From contig VSDK01013682.1 in NCBI GenBank assembly GCA_009767595.1, positions 293,238 to 357,237 of the forward strand: a stretch of 64,000 nt of DNA. The letters are read 5' to 3'. The notes beneath the pieces were generated by a model. The model had not been told where the DNA came from, did not search any database, and saw nothing but the letters and a program-made list of their open reading frames with translations. Below, one piece after another: positions 33,701 through 43,179 of this stretch (the first letter of the stretch is position 1; each line of letters opens with the position of its first letter). The stretch comes from Symbiodinium kawagutii. Lineage: Eukaryota; Sar; Dinophyceae; Suessiales; Symbiodiniaceae. A program made the position numbers and the translations under genes.

Positions 33701-35480
33701 ACAGGTTAGAAACGCAAGAAATTGGCAATCACAGCCATGTAACCATATAGGATTTGGTTACCATCTATGGTTGTGATGGAAAGGGACTTGTCTGTGCACG
33801 CGGAAAACGACTCATCTGTGCACGCGGAGCCTTTGGTTGTGGCAGGCGTGGCACTTTGAGTACATGTAGTCGTCCTGCATGTGCTCCCGGAATGTAAATG
33901 GAACATCAGCTGCTGGTCAGATGTGTTGCCATTGTGACTTTGTGTGGCAGGCGTGATACTTTGAGTACATGTAGTCGTCCTGCATGTGCTTTCCGCACAG
34001 TAAATGTAACATCAGATGATTGTCAGATGTCTTGCAAGTGTGACTTCGTGTGGCAGGCGTGATACTTTGAGTACATGTAGTCGTCCTGCATGTGCTTTCC
34101 ATAGAAAGACCCCATGTCCCCATGCCCTCATCCCCCCCTAAACCCCATGTCCCCATGTCCCCTGTCCCCAATGTTAACCCTAAATGGTGAGTGTTGACCT
34201 TAACTGGTGTGCGCAGATGAGTCTTTGGTGTGCGCAGATGAGTCTTTTGGTGTGCGCAGATGAGTTTTTTTTGGTGTCCGCAGATGAGTTTTTTTGGTGT
34301 GCGCAGATGAGTTCCTTTCCGTTGTGATCATGGTTACATGGCTGCGATTAATCAACAACCATGTTAATCATCTATGGTTGTGACCATGTAACCAACAACC
34401 ATGTCAATCAACGATCTAATGGTTTTTACTCACCACATCGGGTTTCACTTCCAGCTCATGAGCTTGGAGTAGCTATGATTCATGTTATTTTTCACGGCTG
34501 AACTTATCGCGATAAACCTGCAGCAATCTAGGCAGTTCAATCCCCTGACAAGAAAGCGATCATTGGAAGGATCGCATTTTTTAAATGAAAGATTCATACT
34601 CGGTTTGATGGCAGATTTCCAGCTATTTCTGTTGAAAAAAACAGCGTCGTGGTTTATTACATGGGCCTGGACTTAATGATTATTGACCATCCACAAAACT
34701 TTGAGCAATCAGCACCATTCGGAACCATGATACACATGTGTCATTTCAGCATGATTTCGATGCACCTCCAAACTGGTCAAAATTATAGCAGCTCCAAGGA
34801 TGGCTTGCTCCTGAACTTGGGCCGGGAAGCACCCAACGCAGTGTCTGGGAAGCACTGGCTCTGCAGGAAATCGCAGAGTTTGACCTGTTCAAAAGAAATT
34901 TGCACCCCATTCGGTCAGCTCAAGATTGCCGAATTGATCGTTCTGTTCGATATCTGATTCTTAGAAGCACCCATCTCATGAGATATGTTTGCCGCAGTTT
35001 TTGGTACGTGTCTACGTGTGTTTGATTTTTTGCTCTGTTTGGATGATGTTCATGTTTATCTTTATGACCATGTTTCACCGTCAGCAATTGATTGTGTGTT
35101 AAACAATAATATATAAAAAACACTGATACACATTCAAGAAGAAACATGGCTTCTGTCTTTGGTTGCTGTGCCATGCTGTACCAAAAGATGCAGATACACA
35201 CGAGACATAATATCCTATTATATATAGAATATAGTATACATATATCTTTGTTGCTTAGTTCCCATCAGTGTTGAACGCTGGGTGCCGAAAAGGGCAGGGT
35301 CCGCAACATCTAAGGCGATGTTGCTTGCAATTTTCAATTTCCTGAAGCGTGCAATTTTCAACTGGGTTTTGCAGCCACTTGTCGAGCAAACACCAAACCA
35401 TTGGGAGCAACCGATCAATAAATCCTCCACGTCCTATCATCAGCATCATCACCACCACCACCATCATCACCACCATCATC

Positions 35481-35546
<66 letters not shown>

Positions 35547-35868
35547 NNNNNNNNNNNNNNNNNNNNNNNNNNNNNNNNNNNNNNNNNNNNNNNNNNNNNN
35601 NNNNNNNNNNNNNNNNNNNNNNNNNNNNNNNNNNNNNNNNNNNNNNNNNNNNNNNNNNNNNNNNNNNNNNNNNNNNNNNNNNNNNNNNNNNNNNNNNNNN
35701 NNNNNNNNNNNNNNNNNNNNNNNNNNNNNNNNNNNNNNNNNNNNNNNNNNNNNNNNNNNNNNNNNNNNNNNNNNNNNNNNNNNNNNNNNNNNNNNNNNNN
35801 NNNNNNNNNNNNNNNNNNNNNNNNNNNNNNNNNNNNNNNNNNNNNNNNNNNNNNNNNNNNNNNNNNNN

Positions 35869-35920
<52 letters not shown>

Positions 35921-38900
35921 GGCTCATAACGGGTCGAGAATTCCAGCTGCTGATAATGTTGTTCGCTTGTATGATGGCATCACCGGCTCCGGCAAAGACG
36001 CCGCAATACTGGAGGCATATCATCACCCTGACCGAGGTCAGTGCATGTCAGGATGAAGATCACTTTCACGATCATGATCATAACTAGTAAGCAGAGGATC
36101 CAGCCAAACCGAGCCAACATTGGAAGCTTGACTAGAGTAATTGATGACAATGACCCATGACCCCCAGCACCAGGATGAACATGGTCCCTTGGCGAGGTTT
36201 CTCAATGGTTCCAGCTTGGCCAATGCCACGGTCTTGCGCTTCGCTGCCATGGTTCCTTCGGGTGCCATTGCAGATGCTGTGGGCTCCACCATCCGAGTTC
36301 CATTCGTAGCTCAGCTGTGGATGACCTGCAATGTAGGGGAGCAGGGGCAGCCTGGCGGGGGGGGGACCTGGCGCTGTAGCCCCCTGTAGCTGGTTGGTGA
36401 ATCAATGTTTTCATGCACTTGGGATGTGGAAATGGGTAGAAAGATGTCGAATGCAGATCCAGGTAGGATGAAGTCCAGCAGCGAGCTAGTTGACAGAGGG
36501 AGGCTCCTTTAACCAAATTACTTGAACGGTTCGGAATTGAACAGAGCTCCATGCAATCTGAGGCTTCAGAAACACATGGGTACCCTACAATGAAAACTAC
36601 TAGTGCAAGGGGGGTTCTCAGATGGGTTTTTGCACTGTTCAGACGTCACCGGACTCGTTCATGGACGCAGCAACTAACTCTTGCCGGTTTGATGAACAAT
36701 TCCCCCACTGACATTACTCTCACTCTCCCTTGCATCCTGATGCACTACTTTGGATGTCGCTTCGAGACGACCCTGCCAAAATGTGCAGGGTTGTACGTTC
36801 TATGCAGCATTTTCTGCCTGCGTGCACTTCTAGCTCTGCTGAAATCCCCGCTAGTCCGAGTTCTATACCTCACCTACCAGTTTGCGACCCAAATTTGTTG
36901 CCAACAGTTGGCCCCCATGTTTCACCAGCGGAAATTCACTGGGGAGCCACCCAGTTTGACGCTCTCAGGAACTCATGAACAAGCAAGTGCAGGCGGGCAA
37001 AGCCCGGAACTTTTCGGAGGCCTTTGACGTGGTCTTCAACCGCCCGGGAGCATCGAAGTTCTACTTCGCTTCTTGGACGGGGTGGGTTGGTCGTGGGGGT
37101 CCTGGGTTGTGGGGCCGTAGCCTTGGGGGGAGAGCCTATGGCAGCTCCAGGACGGCGATTCTGGTGCGAGATGTTCCGTATGGTACCCTGCAGCTGGTCT
37201 TCTTTGAATTCTTCAAGGAGTCCTGGGGGTGGGGATGCTGATGTGGCCAATCGAGAGTGAGTGGAGGCACTCCTTTCAATGCATCGATTCACAGTCATGT
37301 GAAATCCAAAATCAAAATACAATTACACAGAAATATACGTGGGTTTACTGAGTGTTGTATAAGTTGTAGGGGATCACCTGTTTGTTGCCGGAAATGGAGA
37401 TAGCGAGGCCAGCCAATCAAGGAATAGCGCCAAGTTTCTTTCTCCAGTGGTCAATTGGCAGATGGCTATGGGTCAATATTAGCCAACCAATAATCAGGAA
37501 TAATAATCAACAAAACAGGGGGAAAACCATGGTTAATAGTTCATTTCATTTTTGTTTGCCTTTGTGAGACGCTCAATGGGAGTGAAAAAAGGACCGGCAG
37601 CATGATCTTCATTACATGGGGCAGCAATGCCAGTCATGTCAGCATTTATGTCAGCATCAATTGCAGGATGAGGCGTAATAGAGCTCAACTACAACATAAC
37701 CAGTTTGAACCTGAATGAGTAGCAAGCTTCTCTGAGACCCTACTCATAGGGTTGGCAAGGCCCTGGTTGATATGTTGAGATGCCAAGGTGTTTAGACACC
37801 TGCCGTCCCATTACCAACTGTTTGTCAGCCCTGCTTCAGGAGTTCACACCGGAGTACTTGGAGCCTTTGGGTTTCTCGAGGGACCGTAAGCTGAACATGT
37901 TGCTGCATGTTGCTGCCTATGTCCATACCACTGTTGGTTAATTGTGTGTGGGATGCTTGCTGATCTCTGCCCAAAATCTTATTTTGTGTTGTTTCTACAC
38001 CCAATCCAGATGGTTTATTGTTACATATCAGTACATTTTGCTGATTCTATGGGGATTATATCCTTTTGATCAAGTGTTGATTATGTTCCTGGCACTGTCC
38101 CTTTTATCATTGTTTGATTTGCAGCAGTACTATTGCGACCATCCCTCTATATTTTGCTGACAGTATTCCTATTGTGCTTCACTGTTGTATCCCTGTTGCT
38201 GTATCGCCGTTGATCATGCTTCCTTTTATTTCTTCGTCAAGTTGTTTAACCAAACCAATTCGTGTTGCTGCAGCAATTCTTGTTTAAATCAGTAGCAGCT
38301 GAACACGGTCAAATCATTTTTCTGATTTAAACAAGATTGGCATATAAAATCATATACATATTTTTTTATGATACACCATATACATGATACGCCATACATG
38401 TTTTCATATTGGTGTTTTATATGTGTTATACTGTCAAATCATTTCACACCACCGCATTGGCACTGAGGTTTCAACCTCTTCGCGCAGCGCTTAGTCTGGG
38501 GCTTCCTCGCGGGTTTCTTCGCAGGCGCGTTGACGGTGCCGGTGGACAACATCTCCACAGTGGTCATGACGGAGGTGGAAGATGCCAAGGACACCGCTGG
38601 GATCGGCACTGCATGCCTTGCATAGCGAAGATGGCGAGTTGTGTCAAGCAGTTCATCAACCAACTGATAGGGGATAACCACCAACAGTTTCAGAGGGAAA
38701 ACAATGGTTAAGGACGGGGAACCAGGGGTGCAGGGTGAACTGACCCATAGCCAGATGGTTGCCCTGCGATTCCCTTCAAGCTGTGGCGACTTTTTAGGTT
38801 TGTCAGAGGGTATGTTGTAGGTTTTCTCAAGGTAAGTCTCATGTTTCAGTGAGCTCAAGCTAAGTTTATTTTTGAATTCCACAAATCAAAACAGAACTCC

Positions 38901-39602
38901 TTGATGAGCCAACAGGCGGGTTGCCCGTTGGCTGTCCCGACAGCGTAAGTAGTGGCAGATTGTACTTGTCAACAGTAAATGGGTGATGTTTTGCTTGGTG
39001 AGTGTCTTTGCAACACTCACCGGTGGTGACCCAATGGACGACCTTTGGCATCGTCCGACTACCTGCTGATGTCATCGGTTTAAGATGTGGTTTTCCTCTG
39101 CTGGAATGGTATCCATCTAGAGTGGGACTGTTGAAATGCTGAATTGGACCCCGTTGCAGTTACAATCTTTCAGGGCACCCTGGGGTTCTCGAAAAGCAGT
39201 ACTCGTCATTCAGGGTACCCCGTGGTCCTTAACCGGTTCCTAGAACAGAGGTCTCCTTGCCTGGTCTTCTTGTTCTGCTTGGGTGAATCTTATCACACCC
39301 ATTACCCTCCGATCAAGGTATTTCGTATTGGAAATCCACCACTTTTCGATGATTGAACCAATATGAACCAATCATGTCAGCTTCTAGAAGTTTACGCAAG
39401 TTGAGGCTTGCAAGGAGCCACCGGGGCGCTGCGTCAGGAGGACAGTAGCGTTGTGGATCTCGTGAAGGACGCTGCCAGCGGAATTTGGAAGGAAAAAGGT
39501 CTGGAAGGTTTCTTCGTTGGCGGAGCTCAACGTGCCCTTTACTACGCACCTGTGGCGTGCCTGTTCTTTGCTTTGTATGATACGCTTGTGAATATCATTT
39601 AG
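25116..39602 (+). CDS. Fused gene: plastid leader, PsbQ/Psb31-like region, KOW motif and mitochondrial-carrier domain
   Basis: Exons: 25116 to about 25280 (leader), 25815 to about 25925 (thylakoid-transfer-like), 26576-26692, 27432-27576, 28080-28162, 29084-29199, 30200-30242, 30818-30949, 32792-32880, 35269-35365, 36174-36305, 36969-37075, 37151-37217, 37840-37885, 38468-38574, 39441-39602. From 26576 to the stop the phases fit at every join, giving about 480 residues. Carrier exons alone total 312 residues, the family's usual length, yet have no start codon of their own. Exon 30818 begins VKTFNYSWLARTSSS, which completes the KOW-domain end (VRLSYNQELQD) and runs straight into the carrier. 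The carrier would move a nucleotide- or SAM-like solute. A plastid location is inferred from the leader. Joins between the first three exons are not proven. Confidence 0.6.
25815..25925 (+). CDS. Thylakoid-transfer-like exon
   Basis: After a GTCACAG acceptor: SPLGAVAAMCAALVLLAGTA then RAEAPSGSALVDAEETQ. A hydrophobic stretch ending ARA before Glu-Ala is a good thylakoid processing site (A-x-A). This frame does not show as a long ORF because the exon is short. Confidence 0.52.
26576..26692 (+). CDS. PsbQ/Psb31-like exon 1
   Basis: VLKRLRGVAADLADLQQDVY then DEDWQNLAIYPNLFQAYLP. It ends at a GC donor (CCT|GCCTTT); joined to the next exon it gives YLPVFTRYTD. Helical, W- and Y-containing, resembling the four-helix lumenal PsbQ/Psb31 group by pattern only. 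Confidence 0.55.
27432..27576 (+). CDS. PsbQ/Psb31-like exon 2
   Basis: Acceptor GCGCCCAG. VFTRYTDSAFPSTSPVDESL then RFSLRYEVGAFFRHLRELEA. GC donor (CCAG|GCAC). The frame is hidden among longer out-of-frame ORFs. Confidence 0.58.
27635..27880. repeat. (GAT/ATG)n triplet repeat tract
   Basis: Imperfect ATG/AGG triplets in an intron of the fused gene. Asp/Glu- and Met-rich ORFs here are artefacts. Confidence 0.95.
28080..28162 (+). CDS. PsbQ/Psb31-like exon 3
   Basis: After CTCCAG: EEASALMSLSYDRYLKAGDL then YEGYDK. The SYDRYLKAGDLY segment is the most distinctive part of this domain. It exits with a GA donor (AAG|GACGG) or a nearby site. Confidence 0.55.
29084..29199 (+). CDS. KOW-motif exon
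   Basis: After GCTCAG: EPPELEPPLVRDDVVILVGP then DKGKTGRVLWVARVDGKA. V-x-V/I-L-x-G-x-D-K-G-K-T-G-x-V-L is a textbook KOW motif as in bL24 and NusG. GC donor (AA|GCACC). Confidence 0.68.
30200..30242 (+). CDS. KOW-domain continuation exon
   Basis: After CCCCAG: FAIVRLSYNQELQD, ending at a GC donor (GAT|GCTGAG). Joined upstream it reads DGKAKFAIVRLSYN; downstream it reads QELQDVKTFNYSWL. Reading on past the donor reaches a stop at 30314, which would be a truncated alternative end. Confidence 0.5.
30300..30780. repeat. Degenerate minisatellite and (TTG/TGG)n tract
   Basis: ATGGTTAATGATGG-type repeats (30300-30550) and a GTTGTTGGTGGTGG run (about 30685-30775) in an intron of the fused gene. Gly/Val/Trp-rich ORFs here are not genes. 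Confidence 0.85.
30818..30949 (+). CDS. Carrier exon 1 (first signature)
   Basis: VKTFNYSWLARTSSSGDQVV then KDVTSGFIAAVVACSLVYPL and DSTK. P-L-D-S-T-K is the P-x-D-x-x-K carrier signature at the end of helix 1. GC donor (AAG|GCGCG); GT use further on would hit a stop. Confidence 0.7.
32280..32730. repeat. Degenerate TTGTTGGTTATTATCCCC repeat array
   Basis: Irregular copies of a unit containing GTTGGTTATTATCCCCT and TATATCCTC. Intronic. Confidence 0.6.
32792..32880 (+). CDS. Carrier exon 2
   Basis: After GCCGTCAG: VRLQTGRSAIPSTKEGGFFA then LYVAVAAVAG. It completes signature 1 as YPLDSTKVRLQTG. Canonical GT donor (GG|GTGAGG). Confidence 0.72.
32946..33103. mobile_element. Inverted-repeat element family 2, copy A
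   Basis: Flanked by a 16-bp direct repeat GTGGGCTAGTGGTACC (32930-32945 and 33104-33119). The interior matches 48531-48719 closely (AATAACCAACCAGTGGTTTA, ACAAATGGTTGGTTGACAA). Confidence 0.7.
33727..34349. mobile_element. Composite inverted-repeat element
   Basis: Terminal 19-mers AATCACAGCCATGTAACCA (33727-33745) and its inverse (34331-34349, 18 of 19 match). Inside are 2.5 copies of a 106-bp unit starting TGTGGCAGGCGT (33838, 33943, 34049) and, at the right, five copies of GGTGTGCGCAGATGAGT (34206-34312). The inverse of that short unit also appears near 33790-33830. No coding frame. Confidence 0.75.
35269..35365 (+). CDS. Carrier exon 3
   Basis: After CCATCAG: VERWVPKRAGSATSKAMLLA then IFNFLKRAIFNW, the helix 2 end of repeat 1 (P-K-x-A-x-S-x-x-S-K-A, then F-N-F-L-K). 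The acceptor side is canonical; GT donor at GG|GTTTTG. Confidence 0.65.
35440..35920. repeat. (ATC)n tract with assembly gap
   Basis: Triplet repeat on both sides of 322 undetermined bases (35547-35868). The true length is unknown, so the size of this intron of the fused gene is not reliable. Confidence 0.95.
36174..36305 (+). CDS. Carrier exon 4 (helix 3, second signature start)
   Basis: After GCACCAG: DEHGPLARFLNGSSLANATV then LRFAAMVPSGAIADAVGSTI and RVPF. Canonical GT donor splits signature 2 after RVPF. Confidence 0.72.
36969..37075 (+). CDS. Carrier exon 5 (second signature)
   Basis: After GCTCTCAG: ELMNKQVQAGKARNFSEAFD then VVFNRPGASKFYFAS. Gives RVPFELMNKQVQAG, in which the usual Lys/Arg of the signature is Asn. 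Donor is GA, or GT six bases later with two extra residues. Confidence 0.72.
37076..37150 (+). other. 75-nt intron bounded by GACGG direct repeats
   Basis: GACGG occurs at 37076-37080 and again at 37151-37155, so the splice point can slide. G-rich interior. Confidence 0.55.
37151..37217 (+). CDS. Carrier exon 6 (helix 4)
   Basis: TAILVRDVPYGTLQLVFFEF then FK. R-D-V-P-Y/F is typical of the second repeat, and F-E-F-F-K keeps the cytoplasmic-side [FY][DE]xx[KR] motif. GA donor (AAG|GAGTCC), matching a GAGT at the next exon's start. Confidence 0.72.
37840..37885 (+). CDS. Carrier exon 7
   Basis: EFTPEYLEPLGFSRD and the first base of an Arg codon. Canonical GTAAG donor. Matrix-side loop before helix 5. 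Confidence 0.62.
38468..38574 (+). CDS. Carrier exon 8 (helix 5, third signature)
   Basis: Completes the Arg, then FNLFAQRLVWGFLAGFFAGA and LTVPVDNISTVVMTE. P-V-D-N-I-S is the third signature with Ser in place of Lys/Arg. Canonical acceptor (CTGAG|GT) and GT donor. Confidence 0.72.
38640..38760. repeat. Dispersed repeat family 3, copy
   Basis: Shares AACAATGGTTAA, a CAGGGGTGCAGGGT-like core and a GACCCATAGCCA end with 56963-57082. A related left end (ATGGCTATGGGTCAATAT) is at 37461-37479, and a diverged right end is at 57867-57900. Confidence 0.55.
39441..39602 (+). CDS. Carrier exon 9 (helix 6, stop)
   Basis: DSSVVDLVKDAASGIWKEKG then LEGFFVGGAQRALYYAPVAC and LFFALYDTLVNII, stop TAG 39600-39602. 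G-L-x-G-F-F-x-G-x-x-x-R-x-x-x-x-x-P is the classic end of a carrier repeat. Confidence 0.75.
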   Translation, partial: DSSVVDLVKDAASGIWKEKGLEGFFVGGAQRALYYAPVACLFFALYDTLVNII

Positions 39603-40730
39603 ATTCATTTAGTAGCTTGAGCATCATGTGAGTGGAGGTCTAGAGTTCACAGAGGCGAGTTCCCCATGGACTCGTGGTGGATATGTCTGAGCGAAGCTCG
39701 GCACAGAAATCTCTGGCTTCGGAACAAACAGATTTCGGGTGGGTATCAAGCGCTCATCCGCACTTGAGCTTGGCTTGGTACAGAGTCTCAAGTTGTCAAA
39801 GAAGCCACAATCCTCATGTTGTACAGCATGTGCCTCTTGGCCGAGCATGATTTTGTCGCAGAAGCGAGGCTTGATACAAATAAGTTTAATCCTGCGGTGC
39901 AGATGAAATGAAGGGTAGCAGCCCGCAGCATCCATGCAACATCCGTTGAGTACCCTAGTTTAGCTTCGAACGGTATCCGGATAGTACCTAACCCAACTTG
40001 TTATAGCAAAGCTGTCCCCGAATGTTTGGTTGGGGCCCCACCTTCTAGATCTTGCGGTGGTGTTACTCAGATGTATAGATTTGATGTCCCCAAATTACAT
40101 TTGAGAATGCGAATACTGTGGTCAGGACCAAGCTTGAAGCCTTTTGGTATTTCATCGATCATGTTTGGTGGATAGACCAGATATGCTACTCGAAAGTTGT
40201 GGTCTCAGGCATAAGAAAGCTTGTGATTTCTGGAATGGTCACCAAAAAGAGTCGGATCGATCACGCCAAAGAAGTTCGCTGTATTTGTGTGTGTGTGAGA
40301 GCAATTGATAATTGCTCTTCGGATATGCAAATGCCCCCACGTTGGATGCCCTCAAGCACCTTCCTTTGGAATAGTACTGTAGGACATTTTGTGCCGGGAT
40401 GCTGGAAAAATCCACCAGCCACACCGATGTGTCCGTGATGTGGGGTGAAGTGAGAACCACAGCCACAATATGAGCCATGAAACTGGTCCTCGTTTGGTTG
40501 CAGCACCAGCTGAGCAACCAGCCCACACTTCCAGTGTTGGTGCAGTCCTGTGAGCCATGGATTCAACATGATTCAACTATCAACCGCTAAAGGCATCTAA
40601 AAGCTATGTTCCATTATCAAAGGTTACCAGGCTCTAAAAGCCATTCAACACCACTAACATTTCTTAACCAGTATGCGCCTTGTTTGATCGTCTTTGACCT
40701 TTACTCCTTTGCTATCCATTTCGAACTGAA
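39603..40730. other. Spacer after the fused gene, nothing certain
   Basis: Overlapping frames at 40240-40570 on the minus strand are open, but splice sites and motifs are lacking. Confidence 0.3.
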
Positions 40731-40737
40731 CTCGTGA

Positions 40738-40860
40738 GCAGATGCCGCTCAAGAAAAAGCGCCAGGCAAGCCGAAGGCAGCCTGCCTCAGTGCGCAAGCC
40801 CAGATAACCAGCTCATCAGTGGTAGCGCAGTCTCAGTTGTGCCACCAGAAGCACAGTTGA
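40738..40860 (+). CDS. Candidate plus-strand exon
   Basis: Frame ADAAQEKAPGKPKAACLSAQ then AQITSSSVVAQSQLCHQKHS, ending in TGA, after GTGAGCAG. An overlapping frame MPLKKKRQASRRQPASVRKP starts with ATG. I cannot decide between them; a short exon of an unknown gene is likely. Confidence 0.3.
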   Translation, partial: ADAAQEKAPGKPKAACLSAQAQITSSSVVAQSQLCHQKHS

Positions 40861-42039
40861 TGCTCAGGTCAATGGCTAGATTATCAACAACGGGTTTGAT
40901 TATTGATAGCATTGATGATCAACAATGCTGACAATGATCAGGCAGGGATGATACCATGATGATGTTATGATGCTCAGCATTCATGGCTGATGATCACCCA
41001 GATCATCAGGGATACCACACGCCACTTTGGTTGATTATGCTGTGATTGGTAATCTTTAGCCACCTGTACAACTATGAGAAAAATGTTGGCGAGATCGATC
41101 AGCCGAGCATACAAATCGGCTGGTTGATTTGTTCCCAGAAATGTTGTTTTTTTCTGAACAAATCTCCAGGAACCCCTTAAAATTGGTGGTAAAAAAAGGT
41201 TTCCTGACCTGCAGATTTTCGCATCAACCAACACAGTGATTGGTTTCAGAAAATTGGGATCGTTTGGGCATTATGGCATTGGTCAATGGAAGGCCACTCT
41301 CTGGTATAGAATTACACCAACTGAAGCGGCAGTCATTTGGGATGTGACTCATTGTTTTTGGTTTTGGCACAGATGTGAAAAGCAAAGATGAAAAAACAAC
41401 ACATCAAATGTGGGATGAGCCATTGCTTTCTCCGAAACATTCTTGGGACAGTGATCCAGCATTGGATGGTGGAGCGGAGGGAATGCTCCAGTGCGTGCGC
41501 TGTTGAGTAGGGTGTGCTGCGGAGAGTTTCTCAAGTTCTGAATCCATGGGGGAGCTGACCTGTAGAACCCAAACATGAGAAAGATAAAACCCATCGAATG
41601 TCACTAAGAAAGTCTCACAACTTCTGCGCAATTTTCCAAAATCAAACAAACTGCACAAGAAATGGGAAAGCTAGATGTGATGAATCGTTGGTGATCATCA
41701 ACGATTCATTATCAACCATTTCTATCTTGATCAGATTCTCGTCAACCCGAGGTAGGTTTACCTTTATGAAAACAATATAAAACCAATGATAGTTGGTCCA
41801 TTATCACCATGAACCACCGCCATTGACTATTGCTGTAACCAACAACATTGGCTATTGACAAACCAGACTATTTGCATCGACTAGCCATGAGCCACTACTC
41901 TTAGCCAACAAGACAACGAGCTAACCAACACTCTTAGCCATGAACCAACTATGAACCAACACTATGAGCTCTTGACCGACACTTGGTTAATAGCTGGTTA
42001 ATAGCTAAGAGTGGTAGCTCATAACCAACATGAACCAAC

Positions 42040-42240
42040 GCTATGAGGGGCACCGCAGCAGCCGAGCCAATGGGGTCGCCCGAGGAATCGCCCATGAAGC
42101 GACAGCAGCGTTGAAGAAATCCTCGGCTTCGGGGGAGGCGCGCGCCATGGGAGGTTGCACTCGCGGTTGCGACCGAACGATGGGATCGGCCAACTCCCCA
42201 AGTCTTGGGGGAATCTTGGGGATCAAGCCGATCAAGCCCA
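42040..42240 (+). CDS. Candidate exon or coding remnant
   Basis: Higher GC than its surroundings. The plus frame RYEGHRSSRANGVARGIAHE then ATAALKKSSASGEARAMGG is open, and so are two minus frames. Coding bias suggests an exon but the frame is unsure. Confidence 0.28.
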
Positions 42241-43179
42241 CAAAAACCATCAAATTCCATCAATTTCCATCAAATTTCATCATAAATACATGATGAGGGG
42301 CATTTTTTGATGTTTCATCCGCCCGAAAAAGGGGTTGATGTTGCATGGTGATACCACGTGATTCATGTGCTCAATGTCAGAATGATTTGCGAATCAACTT
42401 ATAGCTGTGATCTACTGTCACAAGTTACAGGCAGAAGCAATGATGTGACACTGAGTTATTGTAACCGTAACCCTTTGATTTGTCAAACTTAGGGTAGTCA
42501 GAACTCAGAACTCTATGATTTCGTTGGGGGTCACACCTTGTACCCCTAGCTTGTCTGGCCTGGAGGGATGGCTCCTACAGCAAGTGATCATAGTCCGGTC
42601 CTGATCCAGCCATAGGACATGGATGAATATGAGGGTCTCTCAAAAAAGGGGTACCCCCAAATCAACAGACCGTTTATAGTGATAAACCATGATAAACCCA
42701 CCATTTTTGGGATCTCCTATTTTGAGAACCCTCCATATCAAAGCTTAGATATGCGTTCGATGTGAGAATCTCCCCCCAAAAGGCTGGGATTCTGCTGCAG
42801 ATTCCATAATATGGCTTAGATATTTGTTCGATGTAGAATAAATGGCAGGATTCCCACCTAAAATGGCAGGACTCCAAAAACATGTCTAGTTTCAGATGGC
42901 ATAGGGGCCATTTCCGGCGCATTTTGCTGCGAAAAAAAATCCACCGGAGCCGAGGCAGCCAAGGCGGTGGGAGCCCGGGTGGCCCAGTGCTTGTGAGGAC
43001 ATGATGCATCCAAGGAAGGTGCAGGGCTGGCAACAAGACACTTGAACACAAGCTGTATCTGATCTAAAGCTATTAATTAATCTACTTCAGAATCTATATA
43101 TAATATACACATGTTTATTTCTCTATTCTTTATGTGTATATATTCATATCCTCATCAGAAAATTGTTTTTGATGCGTTG

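Noticed and set aside
35255-36056. ORFs of 200+ residues across the N gap (poly-His, poly-Asp, poly-Ile, poly-Met)
   Set aside because: They are translations of an (ATC)n repeat and undetermined bases, open in several frames on both strands.
40239-40576. Three overlapping minus-strand ORFs that might be a retroelement remnant
   Set aside because: No reverse-transcriptase, integrase or capsid motif is visible and no frame is clearly favoured.
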